In this document: in pieces, positions 15,205-22,095 of the stretch
Layout: the number at the start of each line of letters is the position of its first letter
Numbering within the stretch: position 1 is the stretch's first letter
Origin: RGIG426 sp045639905
GTDB taxonomy: Bacteria; Bacillota; Clostridia; Oscillospirales; Acutalibacteraceae
DNA: 46,565 nucleotides
NCBI GenBank assembly: GCA_045639905.1
Contig: JAZUDZ010000013.1
Coordinates: forward strand, 1 to 46,565
Reading direction: 5' to 3'
Program-made: the position numbers and the translations under genes
Notes under the pieces: generated by a model
Told to the model about the DNA's origin: nothing
Seen by the model: only the letters and a program-made list of their open reading frames with translations
The model's database searches: none

Positions 15205-15896
15205 TGGATACGCCACATTGGCTACAGCGGGAAGAAGCACTTCTCGGTGCAACGGCCGTAGATTGTTTACAAAACAGCCGAGTGGCTGTTATCGGTATTG
15301 GTGGTGTCGGATCTTTCGTGGCGGAAGGCCTCGCCAGAGCCGGTGTCGGCTCCTTGATTTTGATGGACGGAGATGTGGTTTCCGAGACGAATCTCAATCG
15401 GCAGTTGGTGGCACTCCATTCTACGGTCGGAAAGCCGAAAGCGGAAGTGATGCGGGATCGCATTTTGGATATTTCTCCAAGCTGCAACTGTACGGCAAAA
15501 GTGGTATTTTACGGAGATGATACGGATCCTTCCTTTTTGGACGATTGTGATTTCGTGGTGGATGCCGTGGATATGGTATCGGCAAAAATCGCGTTGGCCG
15601 TCTATTGCAGTAGCAAGAACATTTCACTGATTAGCGCCATGGGATGCGGGAACAAACTGGATCCGACCGGGTTTCGAATTGCCGATTTGGCCAAAACATC
15701 CGTTTGTCCGCTTTGCCGTGTGATGCGCCGGGAACTGCGCGTCCGTGGCATTGAGCATCTCCCTGTTCTGTATTCCGAAGAGACACCCATTCATCCGGAA
15801 GGTGAAAGAGTGCCGGGGAGTGTGTCGTATGTGCCGTCTGTGGCCGGCTTAATGATGGCCGGCTACGTCATTCGAGAACTGACGAAGGAGAATTGA
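15201..15896 (+). CDS. tcdA: tRNA threonylcarbamoyladenosine dehydratase
   Basis: 231 aa. ThiF/E1-like ATP-dependent enzyme that cyclises t6A to ct6A in tRNA. Seen: start of fold LQREEALLGATAVDCLQNSR, nucleotide-binding VIGIGGVGSFVAEGLARAGVG, acidic ligand MDGDVVSETNLNRQ (the E1-type D-x-D...N-x-x-R/Q pattern), AVD at DFVVDAVDMVSAK, and AMGCGNKLDPTGF. A C-P-L-C pair (SVCPLCRVMRRELR) lies where the family has its conserved basic segment. Start ATG 15201 is chosen because AAAGGAG (15187-15193) is 7 nt upstream; an upstream in-frame ATG at 15102 lies inside the previous gene and has no ribosome binding site. It overlaps trmN6 by 4 nt and is followed by rsmE after 1 nt, a tight RNA-modification operon. 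Confidence 0.9.
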   Translation: MMDTPHWLQREEALLGATAVDCLQNSRVAVIGIGGVGSFVAEGLARAGVGSLILMDGDVVSETNLNRQLVALHSTVGKPKAEVMRDRILDISPSCNCTAKVVFYGDDTDPSFLDDCDFVVDAVDMVSAKIALAVYCSSKNISLISAMGCGNKLDPTGFRIADLAKTSVCPLCRVMRRELRVRGIEHLPVLYSEETPIHPEGERVPGSVSYVPSVAGLMMAGYVIRELTKEN

Positions 15897-15897
15897 T

Positions 15898-16632
15898 ATG
15901 CCTCGTTTTTTTGTTCAAGCATCGCTGGAAAATGTTGAAAAAGGGCAGAAAGTCCGGATAGACGGAAAAGACGCCCGTCATATTCAAAAATCGCTTCGGA
16001 TGAATATCGGAGAGTCTCTGATGATATGTGACGGTATCGGATATGACGCTGAAACGGTTGTGGATGCGTTTGATGGAGATACCGTGGTATTACGGGTGAT
16101 CAGGGCATTTGCCAACCAAACGGAACCGACTGTGAAGGTTACTCTATATCAAGGACTTCCCAAGGGAGACAAACTGGAAACCATCATTCAAAAGTGCGTG
16201 GAACTGGGAGTGACGGAAATCGTTCCGGTTGTCATGTCTCGCAGCATCGCAAAACCGGGGGATAAGATTCAAAACAAACTGGAACGTTGGCAGAAAATTT
16301 CCGATGAGGCGGCCGGACAAAGCGGTCGCGGAATTTTGCCCAAGGTGAGAGAGCCTATATCGTTTGACCGGGCACTAAAAGACTGGGAAAACGAAAAAGT
16401 GCTGGTGTGTTACGAAAAAGGCGGACAGCCCCTAGGTGAAAGTGTCTGCCCGCAAAACGGTCGCATTTCTTTTGTTGTGGGACCCGAAGGCGGGATTTCT
16501 GAAGAAGAAATCGAGCGAATGAAGCAAATCGGGGCTGTGATCGTTTCCATGGGGCCCCGTATTTTGCGTACGGAAACCGCTCCGATTGCCGCCCTGGCCG
16601 TTCTTATGGAAAAATCGGGGAATCTCGGTTAA
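15898..16632 (+). CDS. rsmE: 16S rRNA (uracil1498-N3)-methyltransferase
   Basis: 244 aa. SPOUT-class methyltransferase that modifies U1498 in the decoding region of the small ribosomal subunit. Seen: N-terminal PUA-like part (MPRFFVQ, DGKDARHIQKSLRMNIGE), then TLYQGLPKGDKLETIIQKCV and ELGVTEIVPVVMSRS, the R-W-x-K-I-x-x-E-A-A-x-Q-S-x-R segment (RWQKISDEAAGQSGRGILP), and the C-terminal knot that binds SAM (FVVGPEGGISEEEIE, SMGPRILRTETAPIAALAV). Full length for the family. It starts 1 nt after tcdA, so translation is probably coupled. A promoter for the next gene follows. Confidence 0.95.
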   Translation: MPRFFVQASLENVEKGQKVRIDGKDARHIQKSLRMNIGESLMICDGIGYDAETVVDAFDGDTVVLRVIRAFANQTEPTVKVTLYQGLPKGDKLETIIQKCVELGVTEIVPVVMSRSIAKPGDKIQNKLERWQKISDEAAGQSGRGILPKVREPISFDRALKDWENEKVLVCYEKGGQPLGESVCPQNGRISFVVGPEGGISEEEIERMKQIGAVIVSMGPRILRTETAPIAALAVLMEKSGNLG

Positions 16633-16671
16633 TTTTGTTTCTGTTCATTCCAAACGGAACGTGTTTTTTGT

Positions 16672-16699
16672 TTGACATTTCTACCGGGGATTGTATAAT
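16672..16699 (+). promoter_or_regulatory. Consensus promoter of the six-TM protein gene
   Basis: TTGACA (16672-16677), 16-nt spacer, TATAAT (16694-16699): both boxes perfect. Confidence 0.88.
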
Positions 16700-16736
16700 G
16701 AATTTACAAAGTATATCTTTGAGGAGGGTAAAAATT

Positions 16737-17312
16737 ATGCCAACAAAAAAAGAAAAAATTTATAGTTTTATGGTGCTTGTTTTGCTGTTGTTTACTGCCG
16801 GAGGGAATATCTATACTTTGTTTACGTCGTATGATAGCGTTTTCCCCGTTATACTGGCGACTTTGGCACTGCTCGCAATGGTTTCTGCCTTGTATTATTG
16901 TTTCCGCGGTTATTCCAAAAATGCCGCACCTTCGTACAAGGCGTACATGATCATTTCTGCTGTCTATTTTCAGGCACTTTGCTGTGGCAATGCGGCAACC
17001 ATGAGCGAGGAAATGGGGAAGGTCATCATTTCCTTCCTGGTTTTAACCAATAGTCTTCTTTTTGGCTTGTTTCTGCTTCTTGGAATTGCGAAAGATATGG
17101 GCAAGAAACAAACCACTGCCATTTGTGCAATAGCGCTTACATTAACTTTTGTCGATTTTGTTTTGTCGCTAATCGTCTCCATTGGTTCTGCGGATGCAGA
17201 TGTTGCGCATTTGTTCGGAGTAAGAGGGATGACCCGGTTCTTACTGGTTGCAATCGCTTGTACTATGGCTTATTTTAAATACGTTGACAAGGAAAAACGC
17301 AACGCAAAGTAA
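16737..17312 (+). CDS. Predicted six-TM membrane protein, function unknown
   Basis: 191 aa. Start ATG 16737 is supported by GAGGAGGG (16721-16728); an earlier in-frame start at 16635 would lie upstream of the promoter. Six hydrophobic segments are visible, beginning near YSFMVLVLLLF, VFPVILATLALLAMV, AYMIISAVYFQ, VIISFLVLTNSLLFGLFLLL, AICAIALTLTFVDFVLSLIV and FLLVAIACTMAYF. The ends are basic (PTKKEKIY at the start and KYVDKEKRNAK at the end). I recognise no family or catalytic motif. It has its own consensus promoter and terminator, so it is probably a single-gene unit. Confidence 0.8.
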   Translation: MPTKKEKIYSFMVLVLLLFTAGGNIYTLFTSYDSVFPVILATLALLAMVSALYYCFRGYSKNAAPSYKAYMIISAVYFQALCCGNAATMSEEMGKVIISFLVLTNSLLFGLFLLLGIAKDMGKKQTTAICAIALTLTFVDFVLSLIVSIGSADADVAHLFGVRGMTRFLLVAIACTMAYFKYVDKEKRNAK

Positions 17313-17327
17313 AACACAAACGGAATG

Positions 17328-17361
17328 TAATCCGCCCGAAATTTTTCGGGCGGATTATTTG
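17328..17361 (+). terminator. Terminator of the six-TM protein gene
   Basis: TAATCCGCCCGAAA / TTTCGGGCGGATTA stem followed by TTTGC. Confidence 0.88.
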
Positions 17362-17396
17362 CAAAAAAACGGGCAGACACACAAAGTGTCTGCCCG
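17362..17396 (-). terminator. Terminator of trmO
   Basis: In minus-strand RNA CGGGCAGACAC / GTGTGTCTGCCCG forms the stem, followed by seven Ts. It lies 14 nt beyond the trmO stop. Confidence 0.9.
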
Positions 17397-17410
17397 CAGA
17401 ATTGTTCGGG

Positions 17411-18076
17411 TTAATTAACGTCGGTAACCTCCAGCGTTGTACCGTCTACGCGGAAGTGGATTTCTTTGCCACCAAAAGCAAATCCGTAAACCCTATCCGG
17501 CTCATTTTGATAGGATGGCCGTGGGTCCTGTTCTAAAATGTCTAAGAGGGTTTGCTGCTGTGCCGGGGTAAAAGATTCCAAAAGTTCCGGCGGGCACTGC
17601 ACACGTAGATGGTAATCGCGGACTGCATCGCTGAAACCGCCGACGGCGTCCGGATGGCTGTCTGTATAAGCCAAATATGGTTTAATATCGTAAATGGGGG
17701 TGCCGTCTTTTAAGTCGGCACCTTTTACATACAGTACCGGACCTGAATCCGGTGTGAAATCGATGCGTTCCAGCTGGACGGAAGAAAGTCCGATCGGGTT
17801 CGGACGGAAGGGGGAACGGGTCGCAAAAACACCCATTCGTTTGTTGCCGCCGAGCCGCGGAGGCCGAACGGTGGGAGACCAGCTTTCCTGAACGGCATCC
17901 GAGAATTCCCAAAGAAGCCACAAATGGGAATAGTCCTCCAGTCCTCGGAAGGCTTCCCGTACGCGATAATCCGGCTCAAAAACAATTCGGGAAAGCAAAC
18001 TTTCGGCGAGACCGCTTTGCCGGGGAACCCCGAATTTCGTCGGAAAATCGTTATATATTTTGGCAATGATTTTCAT
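17411..18076 (-). CDS. trmO: tRNA (adenine37-N6)-methyltransferase, TsaA/YaeB family
   Basis: 221 aa. TrmO uses SAM to add a methyl group to t6A37 in tRNA-Thr. Seen: IYNDFPTKFGVPRQSG near the start, R-x-x-F-E-P-x-Y in RIVFEPDYRVREAFRGLEDY, SHLWLLWEFS, PPRLGGNKRMGVFATRSPFR with the signature RPNPIGLSSVQL, and Y-V-K-G-x-D-L-x-D-G-T-P-I-Y-D-I-K-P-Y. The start is the ATG at 18076 (MKIIAKIY); a longer frame upstream overlaps the promoter region and the divergent hprK gene. Ribosome binding site is weak (GAGG). It faces hprK divergently, with its own promoter at 18113-18141. Confidence 0.9.
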   Translation of the reverse strand: MKIIAKIYNDFPTKFGVPRQSGLAESLLSRIVFEPDYRVREAFRGLEDYSHLWLLWEFSDAVQESWSPTVRPPRLGGNKRMGVFATRSPFRPNPIGLSSVQLERIDFTPDSGPVLYVKGADLKDGTPIYDIKPYLAYTDSHPDAVGGFSDAVRDYHLRVQCPPELLESFTPAQQQTLLDILEQDPRPSYQNEPDRVYGFAFGGKEIHFRVDGTTLEVTDVN

Positions 18077-18112
18077 ATAAAGACCTCGTTCCTGTCCTTT
18101 GTTTCTGTACGT

Positions 18113-18141
18113 ATTATAATACGGAATCCGTCCGGTTACAA
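18113..18141 (-). promoter_or_regulatory. Promoter of trmO
   Basis: On the minus strand: TTGTAA (18136-18141), 17-nt spacer, TATAAT (18113-18118). Confidence 0.8.
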
Positions 18142-18214
18142 AGGAAAAAATCGTGCAAATCCGCAGACAATATGGTATACTACATCCAGAATGAATTCGC
18201 AGGGAGGTTTTGGC

Positions 18215-19141
18215 ATGAAGAAGCAGAACGGCGTACAGCTGAGCAAACTGATTCACGATTTGGGTTTTGAGGTGGAATACCTACCCAAACCGGCCGAAGA
18301 GATTTTTGTCTACAGTACGGATATTAACAGACCCGGACTGGCCATTACCGGTTTCTTTGATTATTTTGACGAAGAACGCATACAGGTTATGGGAAAGAGC
18401 GAACACAGTTATTTGAAAAAACTGTCTTCCGTTGAACGCATGGCTTCTTTGGATGCATTTCTTTCCAGACGTCCTCCGGTGATTATCGTGACAAAGTCCC
18501 TGGCGTTTTTTACGGAGCTTCGTGAATGCTGTGAAAAATACCAGGTGCCGCTCCTGCGAAGCCACGAAACCACTTCCCCGACGGCGGCCGCCATTATTTC
18601 GTTCTTAAATGTTGAACTGGCACCTCGTATGACACAGCATGGTGTTTTGGTGGAAGTGTATGGCGAAGGCGTCTTGATTGTCGGTGAGAGTGGAATCGGA
18701 AAGAGCGAAGCGGCCGTGGAACTTGTCAAGCGTGGTCATCGTCTTATTGCCGATGATGCGGTGGAAATCCGTCGCGTGTCGTCCAAGACACTGGTCGGCA
18801 GTGCACCGGACAATATTCGTTATTTTTTGGAACTTCGTGGTGTCGGTGTTATTAATGCCCGGCGTATTTTCGGTATGGGTGCTATTAAAGACACGGAAAA
18901 GATTGACATGGTTATTGAAATGGAAAACTGGAATCCGGAAAAGGTATACGACCGCATGGGAAACGGTGATGACACCATGGAAATTCTGGGGAATCACGTT
19001 CCGAAAACCACGATTCCGATTAAACCCGGTCGTAACATTGCCATGATTATTGAGGTTGCGGCTATGAACAACCGTCAAAAAAAGATGGGGTATAACGCAA
19101 CGGAAGAACTTGTTCATCAACTTGGACTAGATCAGGAGTAA
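18215..19141 (+). CDS. hprK: HPr kinase/phosphorylase
   Basis: 308 aa, the usual length. Bifunctional enzyme that phosphorylates and dephosphorylates HPr on Ser46 and so controls carbon catabolite repression in Firmicutes. The N-terminal domain (residues about 1-130) ends in LLRSHETTSPTAAAIISFLN. The P-loop is at about residues 157-165 (GESGIGKSE), followed by ELVKRGHRLIADDAVEIRRV, the HprK signature LELRGVGVINARRIFG, and the C-terminal K-x-P-V/I-x-P-G-R-N region (TTIPIKPGRNIAMIIEVAAM). Start ATG 18215 is chosen since AGGGAGG (18201-18207) precedes it at good distance. A -10-like TATACT lies at about 18175. First gene of a run with glcK, murB and whiA. Confidence 0.95.
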   Translation: MKKQNGVQLSKLIHDLGFEVEYLPKPAEEIFVYSTDINRPGLAITGFFDYFDEERIQVMGKSEHSYLKKLSSVERMASLDAFLSRRPPVIIVTKSLAFFTELRECCEKYQVPLLRSHETTSPTAAAIISFLNVELAPRMTQHGVLVEVYGEGVLIVGESGIGKSEAAVELVKRGHRLIADDAVEIRRVSSKTLVGSAPDNIRYFLELRGVGVINARRIFGMGAIKDTEKIDMVIEMENWNPEKVYDRMGNGDDTMEILGNHVPKTTIPIKPGRNIAMIIEVAAMNNRQKKMGYNATEELVHQLGLDQE

Positions 19142-19145
19142 ACCT

Positions 19146-20099
19146 ATGGTTCGTATTGGTTTGGATGTCGGCGGCTCTTCCATTAAAGCCGGCGTTGTGG
19201 GGGAAGAGTATCAAATCTTGTCGAAAGCTTCCAGAAGAACCAATGCCGGTCGTGAGGAACATTCGGTTTTGGATGATATGGCCGGCACGATTCAGGATGC
19301 TTTAAATCAGGCAGAATTAACCCTTCGGGATGTTGAAGCGGTTGGTGTCGGATGCCCGGGAACATGCAACCGGGATACGGGATTAATCGAATATGCAAAC
19401 AATTTGGGATTTGCCGGGGTGGCACTTTGTGAAGAACTGAAAAGCCGTCTCGGAGGGATTCCCGTTTATATGGAAAACGATGCAAACGCTGCCGTCTGCG
19501 GTGAGTACTTGGCCGGTTCCCTGGCCGGATGTACAGACTGCATTTGTGTCACACTCGGAACGGGCGTCGGTGGTGGGATTTTGCTGAATGGTAAAATATT
19601 CAGCGGAATCAACTTTGCAGGCGGAGAGCTTGGCCATATGGTTATAAACGAAGACGGTGTTGACTGTAACTGTGGCCGAAAAGGATGCTGGGAGATGTAT
19701 GCATCGGCAAAGGCTCTTGTGCGCCAAACGAAACAAGCCATGAAGGAACATCCGGAAAGTCGGCTGTGGGAAATTGCTCCGTCACTGGATAAGGTGGGGG
19801 GGAGAACCGCCTTTCAGGGGGCTCGTATGGGAGACTCCGCCGCGGAGGCCGTGGTTCAAAAATATGTGTATTATATCGGCGTGGGACTCGTGAACCTAAT
19901 CAATATATTTCAGCCGGAAATCATATGCCTCGGCGGAGGCGTGTGCAACGAGGGAGATACGCTGATCACGCCCCTTCGGGACATGATTCTGCGCGAAAGA
20001 TACAGCCGTTACGCACATAGACAAACAAAAATTTGTATCGCGGAGCTTGGAAACGATGCCGGAATTGTCGGCGCTGCATTCCTGGACAAAATGATTTAG
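19146..20099 (+). CDS. glcK: ROK-family glucokinase
   Basis: 317 aa. Phosphorylates glucose to glucose 6-phosphate with ATP. Seen: N-terminal phosphate loop IGLDVGGSSIKAGVV, second glycine motif GVGCPGT, sugar-binding ENDANAAVCGEYLAGS, ATP-binding VTLGTGVGGGILLNGK, the E-x-G-H motif (GGELGHMVI), and the ROK zinc site CNCGRKGCWEMYAS. The C-terminal LGGGVCNEGD loop is also present. It starts 4 nt after hprK, and pairing the kinase that starts glycolysis with the sensor of carbon catabolite repression makes sense as one transcription unit. Some ROK proteins act on other hexoses; glucose is the most likely substrate. Confidence 0.92.
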   Translation: MVRIGLDVGGSSIKAGVVGEEYQILSKASRRTNAGREEHSVLDDMAGTIQDALNQAELTLRDVEAVGVGCPGTCNRDTGLIEYANNLGFAGVALCEELKSRLGGIPVYMENDANAAVCGEYLAGSLAGCTDCICVTLGTGVGGGILLNGKIFSGINFAGGELGHMVINEDGVDCNCGRKGCWEMYASAKALVRQTKQAMKEHPESRLWEIAPSLDKVGGRTAFQGARMGDSAAEAVVQKYVYYIGVGLVNLINIFQPEIICLGGGVCNEGDTLITPLRDMILRERYSRYAHRQTKICIAELGNDAGIVGAAFLDKMI

Positions 20100-20109
20100 G
20101 AGATATCTT

Positions 20110-21027
20110 ATGGATGCTAAGATTCAACAACTGAAAAAACTGGCAAAAGAGAGGGAATGTTCGATTGAGGAATCTCCGTGTCTGAAGGATTATACAACTT
20201 TCAGAATCGGAGGAAAAGCCCCTCTCCTGATTGAAACTGGAAGTACGGCAATCGGCGATCTCCTGGCGCTGGCAGATGAGTTGTGCGTTCCGGTTTTTCT
20301 CATTGGAAACGGCTCGAATTTACTGGTCAGCGACGATGGTATGCAGTCGGTTTTGATTCGTTTAAAAGCGGAGGAACCGATTGTAAACGGTAATGAAATT
20401 ACCTGCTCGGCAGGTACTCTCGTCAGCAAGCTCTGTAAAGCCGCATTATCCGAAAGTCTTTCGGGGCTGGAATTTGCTTATGGAATTCCGGGAACCGTCG
20501 GCGGCGGGGTGTATATGAACGCCGGTGCCTATGGCGGAGAAATGCGCCATGTTTTGAAATCGGTTGTTTGCGTTTCCGGGCAAGGCGAAAAAAAAGAGAT
20601 TTCTGCAGAAGAACTGCATCTCGGCTATCGAAAAAGTGATTTAATGCGTTCCGGAGATGTTGTGGTATCGGCTACATTTTCTTTGAACAAAGGAGAAAAA
20701 ACGGCAATTGAGACCACAATGAATGAATTGCTGGGAAGAAGGAAGGCAAAACAGCCTTTGGAATATCCGAGTGCGGGGAGTTTCTTTAAACGCCCGAAAG
20801 AAGATGTTTATGCGGGCAAACTTATACAGGATTGCGGGTTAAAAGGGTTCCGTATCGGGGATGCAATGATTAGTGAAAAGCATGCTGGATTTATGATTAA
20901 TCGTGGAAACGCAACTTGTAAAGAAGTAAAAGCCGTTGCAAAAGAGGTTTACACACGTGTTTTGCAGGAAACGGGATATGAACTACGACCGGAAGTCCGT
21001 CTGATCGGGGAGGACTGGGGATTCTGA
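20110..21027 (+). CDS. murB: UDP-N-acetylenolpyruvoylglucosamine reductase
   Basis: 305 aa. FAD enzyme of peptidoglycan synthesis that reduces UDP-GlcNAc-enolpyruvate to UDP-MurNAc. Seen: TTFRIGGKAPLLIET, the FAD-binding PVFLIGNGSNLLVSDDG, GLEFAYGIPGTVGGGVYMNA with GAYGGEM, YRKSDLMRSGDVVVSATF, and R-R-K-x-K-Q-P-L-E-Y-P-S-A-G-S-F-F-K-R-P, which carries the catalytic Ser. The end (ISEKHAGFMINRGNATCKEV) has the conserved Asn/Ser loop. This is the shorter type II (Gram-positive) form. It lies in the common clostridial hprK-murB-whiA neighbourhood. Confidence 0.95.
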   Translation: MDAKIQQLKKLAKERECSIEESPCLKDYTTFRIGGKAPLLIETGSTAIGDLLALADELCVPVFLIGNGSNLLVSDDGMQSVLIRLKAEEPIVNGNEITCSAGTLVSKLCKAALSESLSGLEFAYGIPGTVGGGVYMNAGAYGGEMRHVLKSVVCVSGQGEKKEISAEELHLGYRKSDLMRSGDVVVSATFSLNKGEKTAIETTMNELLGRRKAKQPLEYPSAGSFFKRPKEDVYAGKLIQDCGLKGFRIGDAMISEKHAGFMINRGNATCKEVKAVAKEVYTRVLQETGYELRPEVRLIGEDWGF

Positions 21028-21042
21028 GAAAGGAGAATGAAA

Positions 21043-21933
21043 ATGTCTTTTTCATCGGACACAAAGCAGGTGCTCGTCGAAGAATCTGCTCAAATGTCAA
21101 AGTGCTGCAGACAAGCATTACTGTATGGCATGTTGCAAGGCGGCAGAGTGTTTAAGGCATCTGAAATTTCTCTTCAAACAAAGTCATCCGAAGTGGCGGA
21201 TTTATACGAAAAACTGCTTCATTCTTGCGGAAAGGTTCGCACGGTTCGCGAGAAAAAAGGGTTCCATGTTGTTGCCGTTCGTCCGGAACAATGTGAGCAG
21301 GTTTTGGACCGATATAATCATCATGCCAATGATGTTTCCATGCATTTGCAGCGCGGGTGTTTTGATTGTGACAAATGTGTACCGAGCTACTTGCGTGGTT
21401 TGTTTTTAACGTGCGGTAACCTGTCTAACCCCGAGCGGGAATATCGGTTGGAAATGAATATTCCATCCTATACGCTGTGCCAGGATGTGCAGCTTCTTCT
21501 GGAAGAAAACGATATACCCGCAAAACATCTGCGTCGGGGTGGCGATAATGTTTTGTACTATCGCGGAAGCGAAAAAATAGAAGATTTTCTGACTTTTATC
21601 GGCGCCGGTTCGATCGCCTTGAAAATTATGGAAATCAAGGTTCTCAAAGATGTTCGCAATCGGCTGAACAGAGAGAACAATTGTTATGTCGCCAATGAAG
21701 ATAAGCGTGCCATAGCCAGAACCAAGCAGGTGGAAGCAATTCAGAACCTGCTTCGCAGCGGGAAAGCGAACGAACAACTGACAGACGACTTAAAGGAAGT
21801 GGCGGTTCTTCGCTATCAAAATCCGGAAATGTCCCTGGCAGACCTGGCCAAACTTTGTAATCCTCCTTTGACAAAATCCGGTATTCACCATCGGATGGAG
21901 CGTTTGATGGCCATAGCAGAAGCCAATGACTAA
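21043..21933 (+). CDS. whiA: WhiA, DNA-binding cell-division/sporulation regulator
   Basis: 296 aa. WhiA joins a LAGLIDADG-like domain (degenerate homing-endonuclease fold) to a C-terminal helix-turn-helix. Seen: MSFSSDTKQVLVEE at the start, CDKCVPSYLRGLFLTCGNLS with N-P-x-x-x-Y-x-L-E in the LAGLIDADG part, GADN-like Y-Y-R-G-S-E-K-I-E-D-F-L-T-F-I-G-A, N-R-x-x-N-C-x-x-A-N, and the C-terminal LADLAKLCNPPLTKSGIHHR helix-turn-helix. ATG 21043 is favoured over the in-frame ATG at 21037, which is only 1 nt from AGGAGA. Terminator follows directly. The usual yvcJ (rapZ) and yvcK genes are missing between murB and whiA. Confidence 0.95.
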   Translation: MSFSSDTKQVLVEESAQMSKCCRQALLYGMLQGGRVFKASEISLQTKSSEVADLYEKLLHSCGKVRTVREKKGFHVVAVRPEQCEQVLDRYNHHANDVSMHLQRGCFDCDKCVPSYLRGLFLTCGNLSNPEREYRLEMNIPSYTLCQDVQLLLEENDIPAKHLRRGGDNVLYYRGSEKIEDFLTFIGAGSIALKIMEIKVLKDVRNRLNRENNCYVANEDKRAIARTKQVEAIQNLLRSGKANEQLTDDLKEVAVLRYQNPEMSLADLAKLCNPPLTKSGIHHRMERLMAIAEAND

Positions 21934-21958
21934 AAGTGCCTGCGGGCACTTTTTTTGT
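21934..21958 (+). terminator. Terminator after whiA
   Basis: AAGTGCC / GGCACTT stem with a TGCG loop and seven to eight Ts. Confidence 0.9.
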
Positions 21959-21967
21959 ATGTAAGGG

Positions 21968-21995
21968 TTGCAAAAAAAGGCCGAAATGGTATAAT
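21968..21995 (+). promoter_or_regulatory. Promoter of the 1243-aa dockerin-transglutaminase gene
   Basis: TTGCAA (21968-21973), 16-nt spacer, TATAAT (21990-21995). The leader of about 95 nt holds a second TATAAT-like box near 22031 but no riboswitch that I recognise. Confidence 0.75.
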
Positions 21996-22095
21996 ATAAG
22001 TCCTGGTTATATAATTAATACGCGTGCAAAAGTATAATAGATTTAAATATACGACAAAATTCCTTCTGTTAAGTCACGATTAGGTGAGGTTGAAA

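Noticed and set aside
21996..22095. Possible riboswitch in the leader of the 1243-aa gene
   Set aside because: AT-rich leader of about 95 nt with no recognisable riboswitch core or terminator.
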